Positions 23,115 to 34,285 are shown, counted from the first letter of the stretch. The stretch: 64,000 bases of DNA from Arion vulgaris (GCA_020796225.1 CM036753.1:124001-188000); one strand, 5' to 3'. Translations and numbers: made by a program. Notes: generated by a model not told the origin, from the letters alone.

Positions 23115-24700
23115 GAAAAATGCCTCGTGCCAAGAAATTTACCCTCCAGTCAGCTACCAACATGAAAGCACGATGTTTTACAAATGCTCTTAAGCTTAGA
23201 AAAGTGTTGTAAAATATACAATTCTGAATGCGACCCAGCTGACAGCATGTGCCAGTGCCTAATGTAATGTCACTGAGTTTTTGACAGTGAGTAATTCTAT
23301 AACATTGTCATCGTGTTCTCAAAGTTTTGGAAGTGACTCTTTACTTGCAGAAAAGACCCGAAGTCAGTTTTAAAAAAGCGTATTTGAATATATGACCTCC
23401 TCTAACATCAGGTATGTTTCTATTGATGACAATGGATACAAAAAAGTGAAACGCAGAGCAGTAGTTGGTTTGTATGAATTTGATGCAATCATATTCATGC
23501 ATGATTCAGTCCAGTATGTAAAATTACCAGTCTTATTTTGAAAACGGACCTTAATGAAGTCAAATTAGATTTGCATGCAGAGTTTACTGCTCTTGTTGTG
23601 AAGCAATAGTTTATGGAAGGTACCTAGCTGCAAGAAGTAATGATGGGGATAGATCTTTTGCCATCAACAAAGTGTTTGTTTATCCAGCACTAGTTTTTGA
23701 AATGGGTGCAACAACGTTCAATAATTTTATAGAAATATCAGTTATATGAGGACTATCATCATAGCACTCGAACATGTCCATGGTGCTCGATCTCCACCTC
23801 AACAAATCCAGCAGCGGCCTAACACGCCAGTTCGATGTTGATTAATCAATCTCTTTGCATATTTAGTATTTGTTCTTTTCAGGCTGCACCAATCTGACAC
23901 CCATCTGGTCAGTGAGTGGGGTTCATGCACAGCATTCAGGCATCACTCTACATGACAATGAAGTAGATATAAGTATCAGCTTTGATAGCACTTGGCTTAC
24001 TAGAGGCCATACATTGGAGTTGGTTGTGCAGTGGATGTTCTTACATGACTTTGCATAGATGTGCATGTTATGTCCACATATTGTCAGGTGTGTGAAACCA
24101 CTGGCAAGACTGGGATTCACACATTGAGAAATATTTGAACCTGCAATGCCTTCATCACAAAACATTTTACGACAAAGCGAACAAATTATATTCAAAGTTA
24201 GAAGATCTGGAGAGCAGCGTTTTCTCACAAACCGTAAAGTATGTTCGACAAGTTCATGCACAGCATTCAGGCATCACTCTACATGACAATGAAGTAGATA
24301 TTAGTATCAGCTTTGATGGCACTTGGCTAACTAGGGGCCATACATTGGAGTTGGTTGTGCAGGGGATGTTCTTACATGACTTTCCTATGCATGTTATGTC
24401 CACATATTGTCAGGTGTGTGAATTCACTGGCAAGACCCTTTCCAGAGACAAACCAGCATTGAAGCATGGAATGCAGACCATATTCCAAACTGTGGCAACA
24501 ATTTCACATGATCTGCTGGAATGGTGGTGGCTGCAAGAGGCTGTGACACAACGTAAGCTTCGCTACACATCAATACTTTGCAGAAGAGAATTAGGAATAG
24601 CTTGAGGTACAAAAAGGACCAGCAAACTAAGAGACGTGACACTGTCCGAGCAGCTAAACTGAAGAGACAGGAGGAACTGCAAGCCCTGGAGGTGTAACAG
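23115..24700 (+). pseudogene. Mutator-like (MULE) transposase remnant
   Basis: The best-preserved block (24252-24605) reads DISISFDGTWLTRGHT, then YCQVCEFTGKTLSRDKPA with a CxxC pair, and after decayed sequence LRYTSILCRRELG. This is the order of the conserved domain of the Mutator-like transposases that are widespread in invertebrates. Upstream, at 23587-23740, GRYLAARSNDGDRSFAINKV and FEMGATTFNNFIE fit the N-terminal half. Downstream, RAAKLKRQEELQALE suggests the basic C-terminus. Stops and frameshifts interrupt it throughout. Terminal inverted repeats were not found. Confidence 0.65.
23921..24440 (+). repeat. Internal direct duplication of the MULE catalytic block
   Basis: 23921-24112 and 24252-24440 are near-identical copies, offset by 331 bp, of the segment that begins GTTCATGCACAGCATTCAGG and encodes HAQHSGITLHDNEVDISISF. 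The first copy has an early stop after its FLHDFA segment (24056-24058). Confidence 0.9.
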
Positions 24701-25167
24701 TTTCACTGTTATTTAGGCAGTAGAGTCGGACAACCCAAAACCCCATTATTGTACTTGGTGTCCTTGACTTGGTTAGAATAAATACCTTGTTTACTAGTTC
24801 AGTTACTGACCAGTTGAGTGCTCCATCTTGAGCAAAGTGACTTATCCCGGGGTAGGCGAGGACTCCCGTTAAGTCGGATATCTCGAGACTGGGGTAGGGG
24901 CAGCTGGGGTTTTGGTTGGACATATGCTAGTTATATATAGATTTATAGAACAGTAAGCACTTAGCGTTCGAGGAGAGAACACAACAAAACTCAGAGCCCT
25001 TGAGAAGAGCAGTCACCTTTGCGTTTCTTTGAGAAAGATGGATAGATAATTTCTACACTAAGTTTAAGCGAGGAAGAGAGATAGAAGTTTTCAACTATGT
25101 GATAAATAATTTGTGATGTTATGAACAACCAACCAGAAGCGTTCTGATTGTTAAAGCACATTGTCAG

Positions 25168-25206
<39 letters not shown>

Positions 25207-25574
25207 AACTACTTGAAGGTTAACTAGCTAACCAGACATATCTTATGTCATAAAAATAGAGGAAAACCTAACGATGTTCACTGCCCATATTAGAATCCTG
25301 ACGACGATAAAAGAGAGCAGAACAATACTGTCGATCATACCAGATGACTAGCTGACCAGATGACCAGACGTCCAGACGACCTGATGACCAGAAGCCTACC
25401 CAGACAGTGAGGAAGCCAGATAACAGAGGACCCTTTCGACGAGTACGCAGAGACAACGTCCAAGACTTTTGTGTGAGGGTCGACAACCACTAACATTCAT
25501 AAATTAACTGTTCACTAAGAATTAGAACCCAACTATTCAACGAACCCCTCAGAGACCGTAGAAATCAAATCCAG
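24701..25574. other. No gene; possible LTR-like or unclassified sequence
   Basis: The sequence from TGTAACAGTTTCACTGTT onward has a TATATATAG at about 24936 and an (AG)n tract at 25171-25203. I considered a solo LTR, but found neither a convincing CA end nor a target duplication. The minus-strand open frames are unremarkable. Confidence 0.25.
25171..25203. repeat. (GA)n microsatellite
   Basis: About 16 uninterrupted GA dinucleotides. Confidence 0.95.
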
Positions 25575-26632
25575 AGACTGACCGTACCAGTTCGATTTTG
25601 ATTGATGAGCCTACTCACATACCTGTTATGCTGTTCTTTTCTTGCTACTCCAATCTTCAAACCCAGCTCCTGCAATCTAGTAGTTGACGTGGATTGGTTT
25701 AAATGAAAAATCATCTTTGCGGCCACACTCTATGAGGTGTTGAAAATATCAGCTCTATCCATTGGCTGGTCTCTGATATGATGGCAGAACCAGCCAGCCT
25801 GTGTTTCTCTCATTGCCAACGACACCCATGTGCCCCGGAACGAAGATAAGTGATTCTGCAAATTGTTGACGCTTGTAGTGATTCAATGCATTGCCTGCGC
25901 ACCGAACCAGTCTCTACCTTGCCGATAATACTCAATGAATCACTCAGAATGCAATCATGAGTGTAGTTTTGTGACTCCAGCCAACGTAAAGCGTTAGTCA
26001 CCGCCAGTACCTCCATTGCCATGCTGCTTGTTGTAAACGAAATGCACCACTGGTCTCATGGACCATTCTGCCACATGAGCTTGCAGAGAAGGCCCATGCA
26101 GACTTTTCATGACGAACTACCGATCCATCCGTGTAAATCACAATGGCACCTTCATTGTAGTTTTCATCAATTATAGCCTTAACGTCTGCATCCAGCTCCA
26201 CGGGATTCCTCTCTTTGAAACTTTTGTCAAATTTAATGATGGTTGAAAAAGTGTTCCCATTATTTAAGCCATCGGTATCCATTCTTCACCAAAATCGATA
26301 TTTGTGAGCCCGCATACCAGCTGAACAGTGTCTGCAGCACAGCCAACCCCCGACTTTCCCCATTTAATCGATTTCTTCCACTGGTGCTGAGCAGCTCGTG
26401 CAATGGGTGATCCTTTTTAGCACTTATTTTGAGGTACGCACGTGCTCTAGCTATATTTAGCCTATACTCCGTGGTCGGGACATCCAGGAGAAACTTCATC
26501 GCCACGCAGGGTGTATCCCGTGTGCAACCGAGAATGATACGCATAGCCTCATTCTGTATTCCTTCCAGTCTTTCAATTTGCGTTTTACTAACAATGAGGA
26601 TGGCCATTGCATATTCAAGTAGTTTTCACTGA
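25575..26632 (-). pseudogene. LINE fragment: RT C-terminus plus RNase H domain, minus strand
   Basis: From 26607 downward: RLEGIQNEAMRIILGCTRD and CVAMKFLLDVP, a post-RT region typical of LINEs. After a frameshift: VIYTDGSVVRHEKSAWAFSA (26160-26110), MAMEVLAVTNALRWLES (26022-25972) and CILSDSLSIIGKVETGS. The TDG, E and SDS positions are three of the acidic active-site residues of RNase HI. An RNase H domain C-terminal to RT places it with the I/Jockey-type RNase H-bearing LINEs rather than the GRPK-type LINEs elsewhere here. Frameshifts at about 26270 and 26010. Confidence 0.85.
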
Positions 26633-26639
26633 CCTAAGG

Positions 26640-26765
26640 CGCCCGATGGATAAAGTAATCAGCATCACGCCTTTCACCATTACTTTCTATTATTTCTCTG
26701 GTATCCAAATTATTATTTCTCTGGTATCCAAATTATTATTTCTCTGGTATCCAAATGAGGTACCA
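26640..26765. repeat. 23-bp direct repeats (3 units)
   Basis: ATTATTTCTCTGGTATCCAA recurs three times at 23-bp spacing between the two inverted LINE copies. Confidence 0.9.
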
Positions 26766-26989
26766 GGTCGATCTGATAAGAGCCGCTACGATGACAAAAA
26801 TGTTTATGTAACTAGGTAATGTAATTTGGGGATTAAGTGTATGCTAAGCAAATACACTAACAACTGTCCTCAATGAGTGTTTATTGCTTGGTTTAGAGAA
26901 ATGTTATCACAAATCATATGCAAACCAATATGTACTCAACATTGCTAGTTTAAGATAAAAAAAATAATGATAAGGTTGCAGAGAGGGGA

Positions 26990-27625
26990 ATCCCGCGGCG
27001 TTGAATGCAGATGTCAAAGCCATCATCGATGAAAACTGCAATGCAGACGACGTTGTGATTTACACGGATGGATCGGTAGTTCGTCACGAAAAGTCCGCAT
27101 GGGCCTTCTCTGCAAGCTCATGTGGCAGAATAGTCCATGAGGCCAGTGGTGCATTTCGTATGACAACAAGCAGCATGACAATGAAGGTACTGGCGGTGAC
27201 CAATGCACTACTCTGGCTAGAGTCACAAACTACACTCATGCTTGCATTCTGACTTGAGTATGATCCGAAAGGTGGAGGCCGGTTCAGTGCGCAGGCAATG
27301 GACTAAATCACTGTAGGCGTCAACGATTTGCAGAATCACACTTATTTTTGTTCCGGGGCACATGGGTGTCGTTGGCAATGAGAGCAGACAGGCTGGCTGG
27401 CTCTGCCGCCATATCAGAGGGCCAGCCAATAGACAGATATGACATCTTGAACGCCCTCATAGAGCGTATCAAGAAGACCATCATCTAAACCAATCTACGT
27501 CAACTACTAGATTGCCAGAGCTGAGTTTGAGATTGTTGTGCAAGAAAAGAACAGTACAACAGGTATACAGTAGGCTCATCAATCAAAAATAGAACTGGTA
27601 CGGTCAGTCGCTGGACGCTGTTGGA
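26990..27625 (+). pseudogene. LINE RNase H fragment, plus strand (inverted partner)
   Basis: The frame from 27001 reads DVKAIIDENCNADDVVIYTD, GSVVRHEKSAWAFSASSCG and MTMKVLAVTNALLWLES. After frameshifts come HMGVVGNE-like and SAAISEGQPIDRYDILNALI-like segments (27360-27470). The nucleotide sequence corresponds to the minus-strand copy at 25575-26260. Here the second acidic residue (E of MEVLA) has become K, so this copy could not be active even without the frameshifts. Confidence 0.85.
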
Positions 27626-28148
27626 ATATTGCAGAAGGAGATCGGAGCAGCTATGGACATGTCCAGATACAATGAAGATATTCGAAACTGAACTGAAAAA
27701 ATATTGCATTATATTAATGTATTTGCTTGTTTATAGTTGTTGGGATGAAGAGACGACTCCTACTTCGATTTTAAAAATACAAAAATACAAAAATTTTAAA
27801 AATAGATTATTTAAGACATTGTTTCATGTTCTTGGAGTGCGCCTCTGATACCGATTCATCTGACAGCGAGTCAAGAATTGACCTAATCTTCGCTTTGATT
27901 TAACCTTCTGAAGACCCATGCCTGGCAGCTGGGAGGGAATCATCCCTTTTATTATCTGCACCGTTTGCTAGATCTAGTCTTACTGTCTACTTGTGTTTTG
28001 TAAGCAAACTTAGAAAATCTGCTCCATAGGAAAGAGTTACGTGAAGATTCATCAACCGTGTATAGAAAGTACACATCTCATTCTTTGACACAGGGAACCA
28101 GAGTACACATGCGTGCTTAGTTTGTGTTCGAAACAAGTACTGATTATT
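27626..28148. other. No gene recognised
   Basis: No transposon motif was found. A plus-strand open frame at 27621-27848 begins in the LINE tail and has no domain. Confidence 0.4.
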
Positions 28149-28341
28149 ATTTACTGAACTAACATCACATCACGTATAGCAGACCCACAAGTGCTCAGTC
28201 TTCCATGAACAGATTTACTGAACTAACATCACATCACCTATAGCAGACCCACAAGTGCTCAGTCTTCCATGAACAGATTTACTGAACTAACATCACATCA
28301 CGTATAGCAGACCCACAAGTGCTCAGTCTTCCATGAACAGA
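28149..28341. repeat. 64-bp tandem repeat (3 units)
   Basis: TTACTGAACTAACATCACAT recurs at 28151, 28215 and 28279. The units are nearly identical and include GCAGACCCACAAGTGCTCAG. Confidence 0.95.
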
Positions 28342-28734
28342 TGTTAAATGGTGTATATACTGATAATTCCTGTGGTTTGCTGGTTAAACACATTCCTCTC
28401 TCTGCCCCTCAAGAAATCCAGTTCTATTAGTACAATTTGTTCCAAATAAGTAGCAAACAATTGACTATTTTATCATGTTTAGTTGATTTGTCAGTTATGA
28501 GCGGCTTGACAAGTGTTCTTGTAGCAACATTTCATTGGATTTATGTACTGATGTGCTTCATAATAATTTCATCTGTTTTGTTCCTAGAACAGCAACCCTT
28601 TGGCAATGTCATCGTGAGCAAACATTTTTAGAACTAATTTGATAAAGTTGTTGCTTTCACTGTCAAGTTTTTCTTTCGATTACAAATTTGTTTTCCATTG
28701 TGGTTCTGCATCAATAATGTATTAGAAACGTTTG
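28342..28734. other. No gene recognised
   Basis: A short hydrophobic open frame at 28437-28631 is T-rich chance sequence as far as I can tell. Confidence 0.4.
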
Positions 28735-28880
28735 TATTTGGTCGTCCATTTTTTTTTTTAAATTTGTCACTCCTTTTGTTCGTTTGCTTGATAAAGGCCT
28801 TGTTGGTCGAAACGTTTGCTGTATTTTGTCATTGTTTTTGTAATTTGTAAAACTGCAGTACTTTGTGATTACGTGTTTTG
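28735..28880 (+). mobile_element. Dispersed repeat with hammerhead-like core, copy 2
   Basis: This is the partner of 22768-22925, with GCTTGATAAAGGCCTTGTTG followed by GTCGAAACG. Here GCTTGATAA resembles the CUGAUGA box more closely, with one inserted T and one G-to-A change, while the CGTC that could close stem III in copy 1 is not preserved. Confidence 0.5.
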
Positions 28881-28889
28881 ATCATCTTT

Positions 28890-29545
28890 ACCGACCGATA
28901 TAAAATCATCCACTGGACAGAAATTCTTGATTTTTGCATTTTTATATAGGTAACAGTGACAACGTTCCAAAGTATTTTTGCCCAAACCTTTAGTTCTGTA
29001 AAATTGTATTATATGTTATTACTAAATTTACCACGATGTTGATCTGTATACTTGTCGAAATTTTATAGTACGATTGTCAAGTTTGTCTATAACTAAGCAT
29101 TTCCATGTTCCAAATGCAATTCAGTGCAAGTCGAAATCGGGAATCCCGTGGAATTAATCAGTTCACAATGTTTCCTACCGACTGTCATTGGCGTATGTAG
29201 GCAACATTTACTTTCATTTATAGAAGTGGAAGGTATCATTTGTTCACTATGTGACCTTTCTTTTTATAATATGTAATAGAAATACGCCTTTGCAATCATT
29301 CGCCACCATTTTGTGTATTACTGTAAGTTCTAAACTTTGATGATCATTTTGTTGTGCTTGTGCAATATTATATTTAAAAAAAACTTTGTTTGCATCAACT
29401 AAGCTACCTACCAATTAGTTAAACATGGATTCGTAACGTCGTGAGATATATAAGACTGCATGCAAAAAACTACTTGTATCCATCAGATAGATTTCGTACA
29501 AATTAAACCTTAGTGTGATCACGAATTTTGGAACGAACTATAACA
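28890..29545 (-). mobile_element. Non-autonomous TIR element, copy 2 (one end damaged)
   Basis: In reverse orientation it matches 5245-5897 over most of its length. Shared blocks include the GTGGAAGGTATCATTTGTTC region (29225) and CCAATTAGTTAAACATGG (29410). The terminal repeat at about 29520-29545 (CACGAATTTTGGAACGAACT) is preserved. The other end, near 28890, has lost its terminal repeat and lies beside the hammerhead-like repeat. Confidence 0.5.
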
Positions 29546-29617
29546 ACATTATTCTATGTTTTTTTTATCAGCAAATATGTTGTCTATCGTTTCCTACTGT
29601 ATCTGCGGAGAAGCAGA

Positions 29618-29835
29618 CGTTATCTTCATATCTTCATTAATAAATCCGTGGAATATTCACGGAAATGTATCATTTGTTACGATAGATCTTCTTCATATCT
29701 TCAATAATAAATTTGTAGAATATCCACACAGGAATATATCATTTGTTACTATATATATATATTCATATCTTCAATAATAAATTCATAGAATATCCACACA
29801 GGAATGTATCATTTGTTACTATATATATATTCATA
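29618..29835. repeat. ~70-bp tandem repeat (3 units) with TA runs
   Basis: CATATCTTCAATAATAAATT, AGAATATCCACACAGGAAT and ATCATTTGTTACTATATATA recur three times. The units differ mainly in the length of the TA run. Confidence 0.85.
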
Positions 29836-30399
29836 TAATTTATTTAATATAAATTATGCAAATATTTGTTATTACTTATTAAAGAATATACTTCCAAGAA
29901 CAAAATCAAAATAACCGTTAATCTGTGTAACAACATAAACGTTATTGCAATAGAAATGTTATTAGCAAGATCAGAAATTTAATAAATGTACTAAATGAAA
30001 AAGGATTCTACACAATTATCTATATTGTCTGTTTGGCTCGAATGTTGAGGAAGAATGATGTGATTAACCTGCTGGCTATCAAGGAATGATAATGTCGTTT
30101 TATGTCAAGCGGAAAGGCATCAAAGAACCTTATGGAGAGAAATAGAAAGATTGAGAGCAGCATAGAGAAGAGAAAATATATATAAATGTATATATACAGA
30201 TAAAGTAAAAACAATCATGTTATAAATGAGCTCAGTTTTTCTGTATGGATTGATCAGATATATGGAAGTCAAGTAATAATAAAGACATTATCATACACTG
30301 CTTTGAAGGAAGATTGAAGAATGTTACGAATTCGCTCTGATCAATGAATATATAAACAAAACAAAAACGGAAAGAGAAGAAACAGAAAATTACATGAAA
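29836..30399. other. No gene recognised
   Basis: AT-rich sequence. Short minus-strand frames are T/A-biased and hydrophobic by composition only. Confidence 0.35.
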
Positions 30400-30492
30400 T
30401 TTAAAAAGCTGGTTTGCTGAAGTCATATCTGGTTGGAAGTAATTTGGTGAAGTTTTATGCTTCAATGGGAGCGAATAGAAGAAGAAGATACA
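30400..30492 (+). mobile_element. Probable LINE 3' tail with (GAA)n
   Basis: TTATGCTTCAATGGGAGCGA followed by ATAGAAGAAGAAGATAC resembles the GTGCTCCGTTGGGAGTTGAA-(GAA)n ends of the LINEs at 18440 and 53540. The upstream coding part is not recognisable. Confidence 0.4.
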
Positions 30493-30819
30493 TGGATCAG
30501 GCGGTTAGAGAGCAACTTCAGTAACAATTGCACATTACATCACATGGAATTTGACTTGATATGATATCACATTCAATTTATGAGCACATAGATTGTGTTG
30601 ATAATAAGGTCCTGAATATAGTCCTTGATTGCACTAGAGATACTTTCATTATGAAGATGAAATCTTCACGTACGGATTCTTGTGCATAAGTTGACGTCAT
30701 GCTAGCGTCCAAAATCAAGACATGTGTGTTTGTTATCATATAATTGACACACCAACACATAAGAAAATTAATTATATTAAAGGCATACGCATTGATAGAA
30801 TTACACAGTGGACAACACA

Positions 30820-31225
30820 AGTCTGATGCTCGTCCATCACGGGTGAAGATGACCACACAAATTTTCATCCAAGGGTATGTAGTTGCGCTATGTTTGTCTG
30901 TGTGTGCGTAGATGACTAGTGAGCCCGATACGGGCTTGAAATGTTCGTGTACAGTGTGGGCAAGGTATACTTGCACTTGTGGGAAGTTTACTGCCTTTCT
31001 GTTTTGAAATCTTTGCTCCATCCGTGCTGTTCTATCTGCCTCGCAGGCCGATGAGCCGTGTCGAAGAAGTGTGCGCCATGCTGATCTGTCTTGAGCAGCA
31101 TTCTCCCAGTTGTTGACATCTATGCCAAAGATTTCATCGAGTTCTTGAGTGTATCTTTGAATCGCTTTGTCTGGCCCCCCTGTGAGCGTTTACCACTTTG
31201 CAGCTCACCATAAAGACACAACACA
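30820..31225 (-). pseudogene. LINE C-terminus with decayed C2H2 finger, copy 1
   Basis: The minus strand reads GKRSQGGQTKRFKDTLKNSM, then WENAAQDRSAWRTLLRHGSS, MEQRFQNRKAVNF, and then YLAHTVHEHFKPVSGSLVIY followed by AHTDKHS. The last part aligns with the CPHCxRTFxARIGLxSHLRTH finger that closes this LINE type. Its two cysteines are gone, while the spaced histidine pair is partly kept. A frameshift lies near 31100. The partner is at 56925-57300. Confidence 0.75.
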
Positions 31226-31874
31226 AGTCTAACGGACGATAAACTATGTGTCTCTAAATTTGACTGTGACAAGTAGAATAGTGGATCTCGATCGTTAATA
31301 TAAGGATAAAGTTCTACAACTTCTTTTTATTCTCACAACAAGAAAATATAAACTGTGGCAACGGTAAAGCGAGCTTATAAATTACTACTACCTTGTAGTT
31401 TGATTGGGGACAATCAAAGGTTAGCGGAACAAACCGCACACAAGACTGGACGGCAGGCAAATCAAGTAGTCCAAAAAAAGACTGGTAACTTGGGCAGATG
31501 ACACTCAACAACACAGGAGAGAAGGTTGTCTAATTGTAGCTACCCAAAAAGAAAATAGCAACCTGCTGCCTTGCAGGTCGGCTGTGGACAGTTAAAGGCT
31601 GACGGAGAGCGAACCTAGTAAACGCTGGTTAAGACCGGAAACATCGCCGAAGGATAAGCACCAGAGCTCCAAGTGGCGATGACGATGTAACGAAGCACAC
31701 CCATACTAAGGCTGCATGAATCAGATTTCCACATGAATAAGAGAATTTATGGGGAAATCTGGTACATCAGTTTAAATGGTAATCGCGAGAGAGAGAAAGA
31801 GAGAGAGAGAAGAAGAGCCTCTAAATTATGTATCTGATAGTAGATAATACAGGAGCAGGATGTATATGTATTTG
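31226..31874. other. No gene recognised; weak internal duplication
   Basis: ACTACCTTGTAGTTTGATTG (31388) and GCTGCCTTGCAGGTCGGCTG (31565) with their followers form a decayed direct repeat about 175 bp apart. A GAGA-rich stretch lies at 31786-31812. No coding signal was found. Confidence 0.4.
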
Positions 31875-32410
31875 CAGTGGCGGCTTGTCGTTAAGGGCCA
31901 GTGTTGTCGGACTCAACAATAATGTGTAACGTGTATTTATTATTTTATAAATTATTAGTTCTTAATTATTACTTTCAAAGTGATAGTGATTAGCATTGCA
32001 AGTTGAACATATAAAGCTAACTTATCATACAAAATGAAAAATGAAAAAACATTCAGATACAGTCTCAAACTCAGCGTCGTTCCTTCATAATTAGTTCATT
32101 TCACATATTTCCAACGTAATATTTTATTAGGGCCAGTAGATATACCGTCTGTTTAGTCCGCTTGTAACAATAGCGAGCTCTGATCATTTTCTCAACTGGT
32201 CAATTAGTACAGACAAACATGTGATTTTCTTTCATTATGTTTGTAAATTTGTACGTGGCCAAGCCAGTTCTCAGTTAATCTGTATTATTGTGCTAATATT
32301 AGTCCGGGTGCGTAAATGTCGAAAGATATATACAAATAATACAAAATAATAGAAATAACTATCTAACCATAATAGATTAATTTAAGGTAGTGGCCAGTTC
32401 CATCAATATA

Positions 32411-33755
32411 CGAGGGCGAGTCAATAAGTAAGCCACAAAGTTCTGTGGGATGGTAGGTAAATGTAGTTAGTGTTTTCTAAAGGTGTCATTAGTTGACAGC
32501 AACATCGAACTTTATATTCCCGTTCGTCAGGTGGCGCTAGGTGTCTCACGCGCATGCGCATAACATACATAAAATGGCGACTGTACTTACAGAGGGTGCA
32601 ACCAAAGAGCAACGTGCTGTTGTGCGTTTTTTGTGGGCAAAATGACTGTCTGCAAAGGACATTCATTAGAAATGCTTCCTGTTTATATTAACAAATGTTT
32701 GTCCCGTAAAGCGGTGCATACCTGGATAGATAACTTTTCTCAAGGACGCTCTAAAATTGTTGATGAAATCCGATCTGGTTGTCATGTTGCGATTGCAGCA
32801 GAAGCATCCGTGCAGCGTGTGGAGAAGATTAGAGGTGACAGACGAGTAGCGATAAACTCTATAGCATCTGCAATAGGGTGCTCACATGGTTCAGCATACA
32901 GCATAATGCATGATTGATTGAAATTTAAGAAAGTGGGCCCATTGTGGATACGCAGACAATTGAAGGAGGAACACAAAATTAACCGATTTGGACTGTCCTT
33001 GCATCATCTCTGTCGATACGAAGATGAAGGAGAAGAAATGCTGAACAGGATTGTTACTGGGGATAAATCATGGGTGCATCACTACCAGCCCGAATCAAAG
33101 CGAGCTTCAATGCAGTGGAAACATCCTTCTTCGTCTTGTGTCCAAAAATTCAAGGATACGCCATCAGCAGGCAAGGTTATGCTGACGGTGTTCTGGGATT
33201 GTCAAGGGGTGTTTTTAACCAATTTCAAGAAGAAAGGTGACAATGTGAATTCTGAATCGTACTTTCTGAATCGTACTGTGAAGTTCTATTAATGCGTCAT
33301 GACGCAATTTGAAAAAAAAAACACGTCCAGGACTGCTGACTAGAGGAGTGCTGCTTCTTGAAGACAATGCAGACCACATACGGCTCGATTAACTCAGGAG
33401 AAAATTAACCAACTAAGGTGGGAAGTTCTGAAACATCTATCTTGCAGTCCCGACTTAGCCCCTAACGATTTCCACCTTTTTGGTCCACTGAAAACCACTT
33501 TGGCGAAAGACATTTCGCGAATGACGCTGAAGTTGAATGTGATGTGAAAACGTGGTTTAGAAAACAGAGCCCACAGTTCTATGCAGCCGGTTTAGGAGGA
33601 TTGATAAAACGATGGGATAAGTGCACCAATGTTTGTGGAAATTATGTTGAGAAATAAAGGGACAATGTATGTATAAAGATAAACTGGTTTCAAGTTATTA
33701 TCATGTTTAGTTATTTTTCTACAGCCATTTGTGGCTTACTTATTGACTTCCCTCG
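32411..33755 (+). mobile_element. Mariner-family transposon, 1.35 kb
   Basis: Terminal inverted repeats of about 28 bp begin CGAGGGCGAGTCAATAAGTA on the left and, reverse-complemented, CGAGGGAAGTCAATAAGTAA on the right. They differ by one indel/mismatch region. TA dinucleotides flank the element at 32409-32410 and 33756-33757, the expected mariner target duplication. The length is normal for the family. It sits inside the hAT-like TIR element. Confidence 0.95.
32574..33657 (+). pseudogene. Mariner transposase, frameshifted
   Basis: The start MATVLTEGATKEQRAVVRFL is at 32574. It shifts frame near 32640, continues FSQGRSKIVDEIRSG, RVEKIRGDRRVAINSIA and IGCSHGSAYSIMHD (helix-turn-helix DNA-binding part), meets a stop at 32915, then runs GEEMLNRIVTGDKSWVHHY (first catalytic Asp), VMLTVFWDCQGVFL, a damaged LLEDNADHIRL in place of the usual HDNARPH (second Asp), and LSCSPDLAPNDFHLFGPLK (third Asp), ending NVCGNYVEK and a stop at 33655-33657. 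The triad fits a D,D34D mariner. Inactive because of several frameshifts and stops. Confidence 0.9.
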
Positions 33756-34285
33756 TAATATGCGTACTATAATGTACGTTTAGATAAGTTGATGCGCTGG
33801 GACCTACATATTTTAGTACGACTCGTAAATTGTGGATAACTTTTCGGAATATACAAATAATAGTAAAATAGTATTAAAATATAACCTAACCGAAAACCAT
33901 AATGTTTCCGAAAATATTTATCTGGCCCCTACCAACAAAAATGGTAACGAGCCGCCACTGGTTATATAAATAAATGGGCCTATGCATGGGAGGGAGTGTA
34001 CATACCGAGTGGAATGTAACAAAAGTGGCAATTACTTCCTACATAAATATGATGATTGAGGTCGTTACTGTTTTCCTCCAATTGCTCTCTCATTTTATGT
34101 GTTTAATGGTTATTATTATGTTTGACTCTCAGACGGTTGGAAACAGTCATGTAAGTGGGCGTCGTCTATCGATGTATCGAACCTACTTGATCTGGCGTGT
34201 ATCTATTGTCTTTAACAAAGTGTATTCAGAAAAATGAGAGACCATACAATCTTTTATCGAACCCACAAAATGTTAGAAGCATTAA

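Larger units (their letters stand above)
31875..33960. mobile_element. hAT-like TIR element (~740 bp) interrupted by a mariner
   Basis: The left end CAGTGGCGGCTTGTCGTTAA and the reverse complement of the right end, CAGTGGCGGCTCGTTACC, form terminal inverted repeats of about 14 bp. Both ends match, in swapped orientation, the short MITE at 57768-57923. The CAGTGGCGGCT terminus resembles hAT-type elements, but the expected 8-bp duplication is not visible in the flanks (TGTATTTG, GTTATATA). No transposase other than that of the inserted mariner is present. Confidence 0.65.

Noticed and set aside
24697..25500. Solo LTR (TGTAACAG start, TATATATAG, AG tract)
   Set aside because: No credible CA terminus, no flanking 4-6-bp duplication and no second LTR or pol sequence was found.
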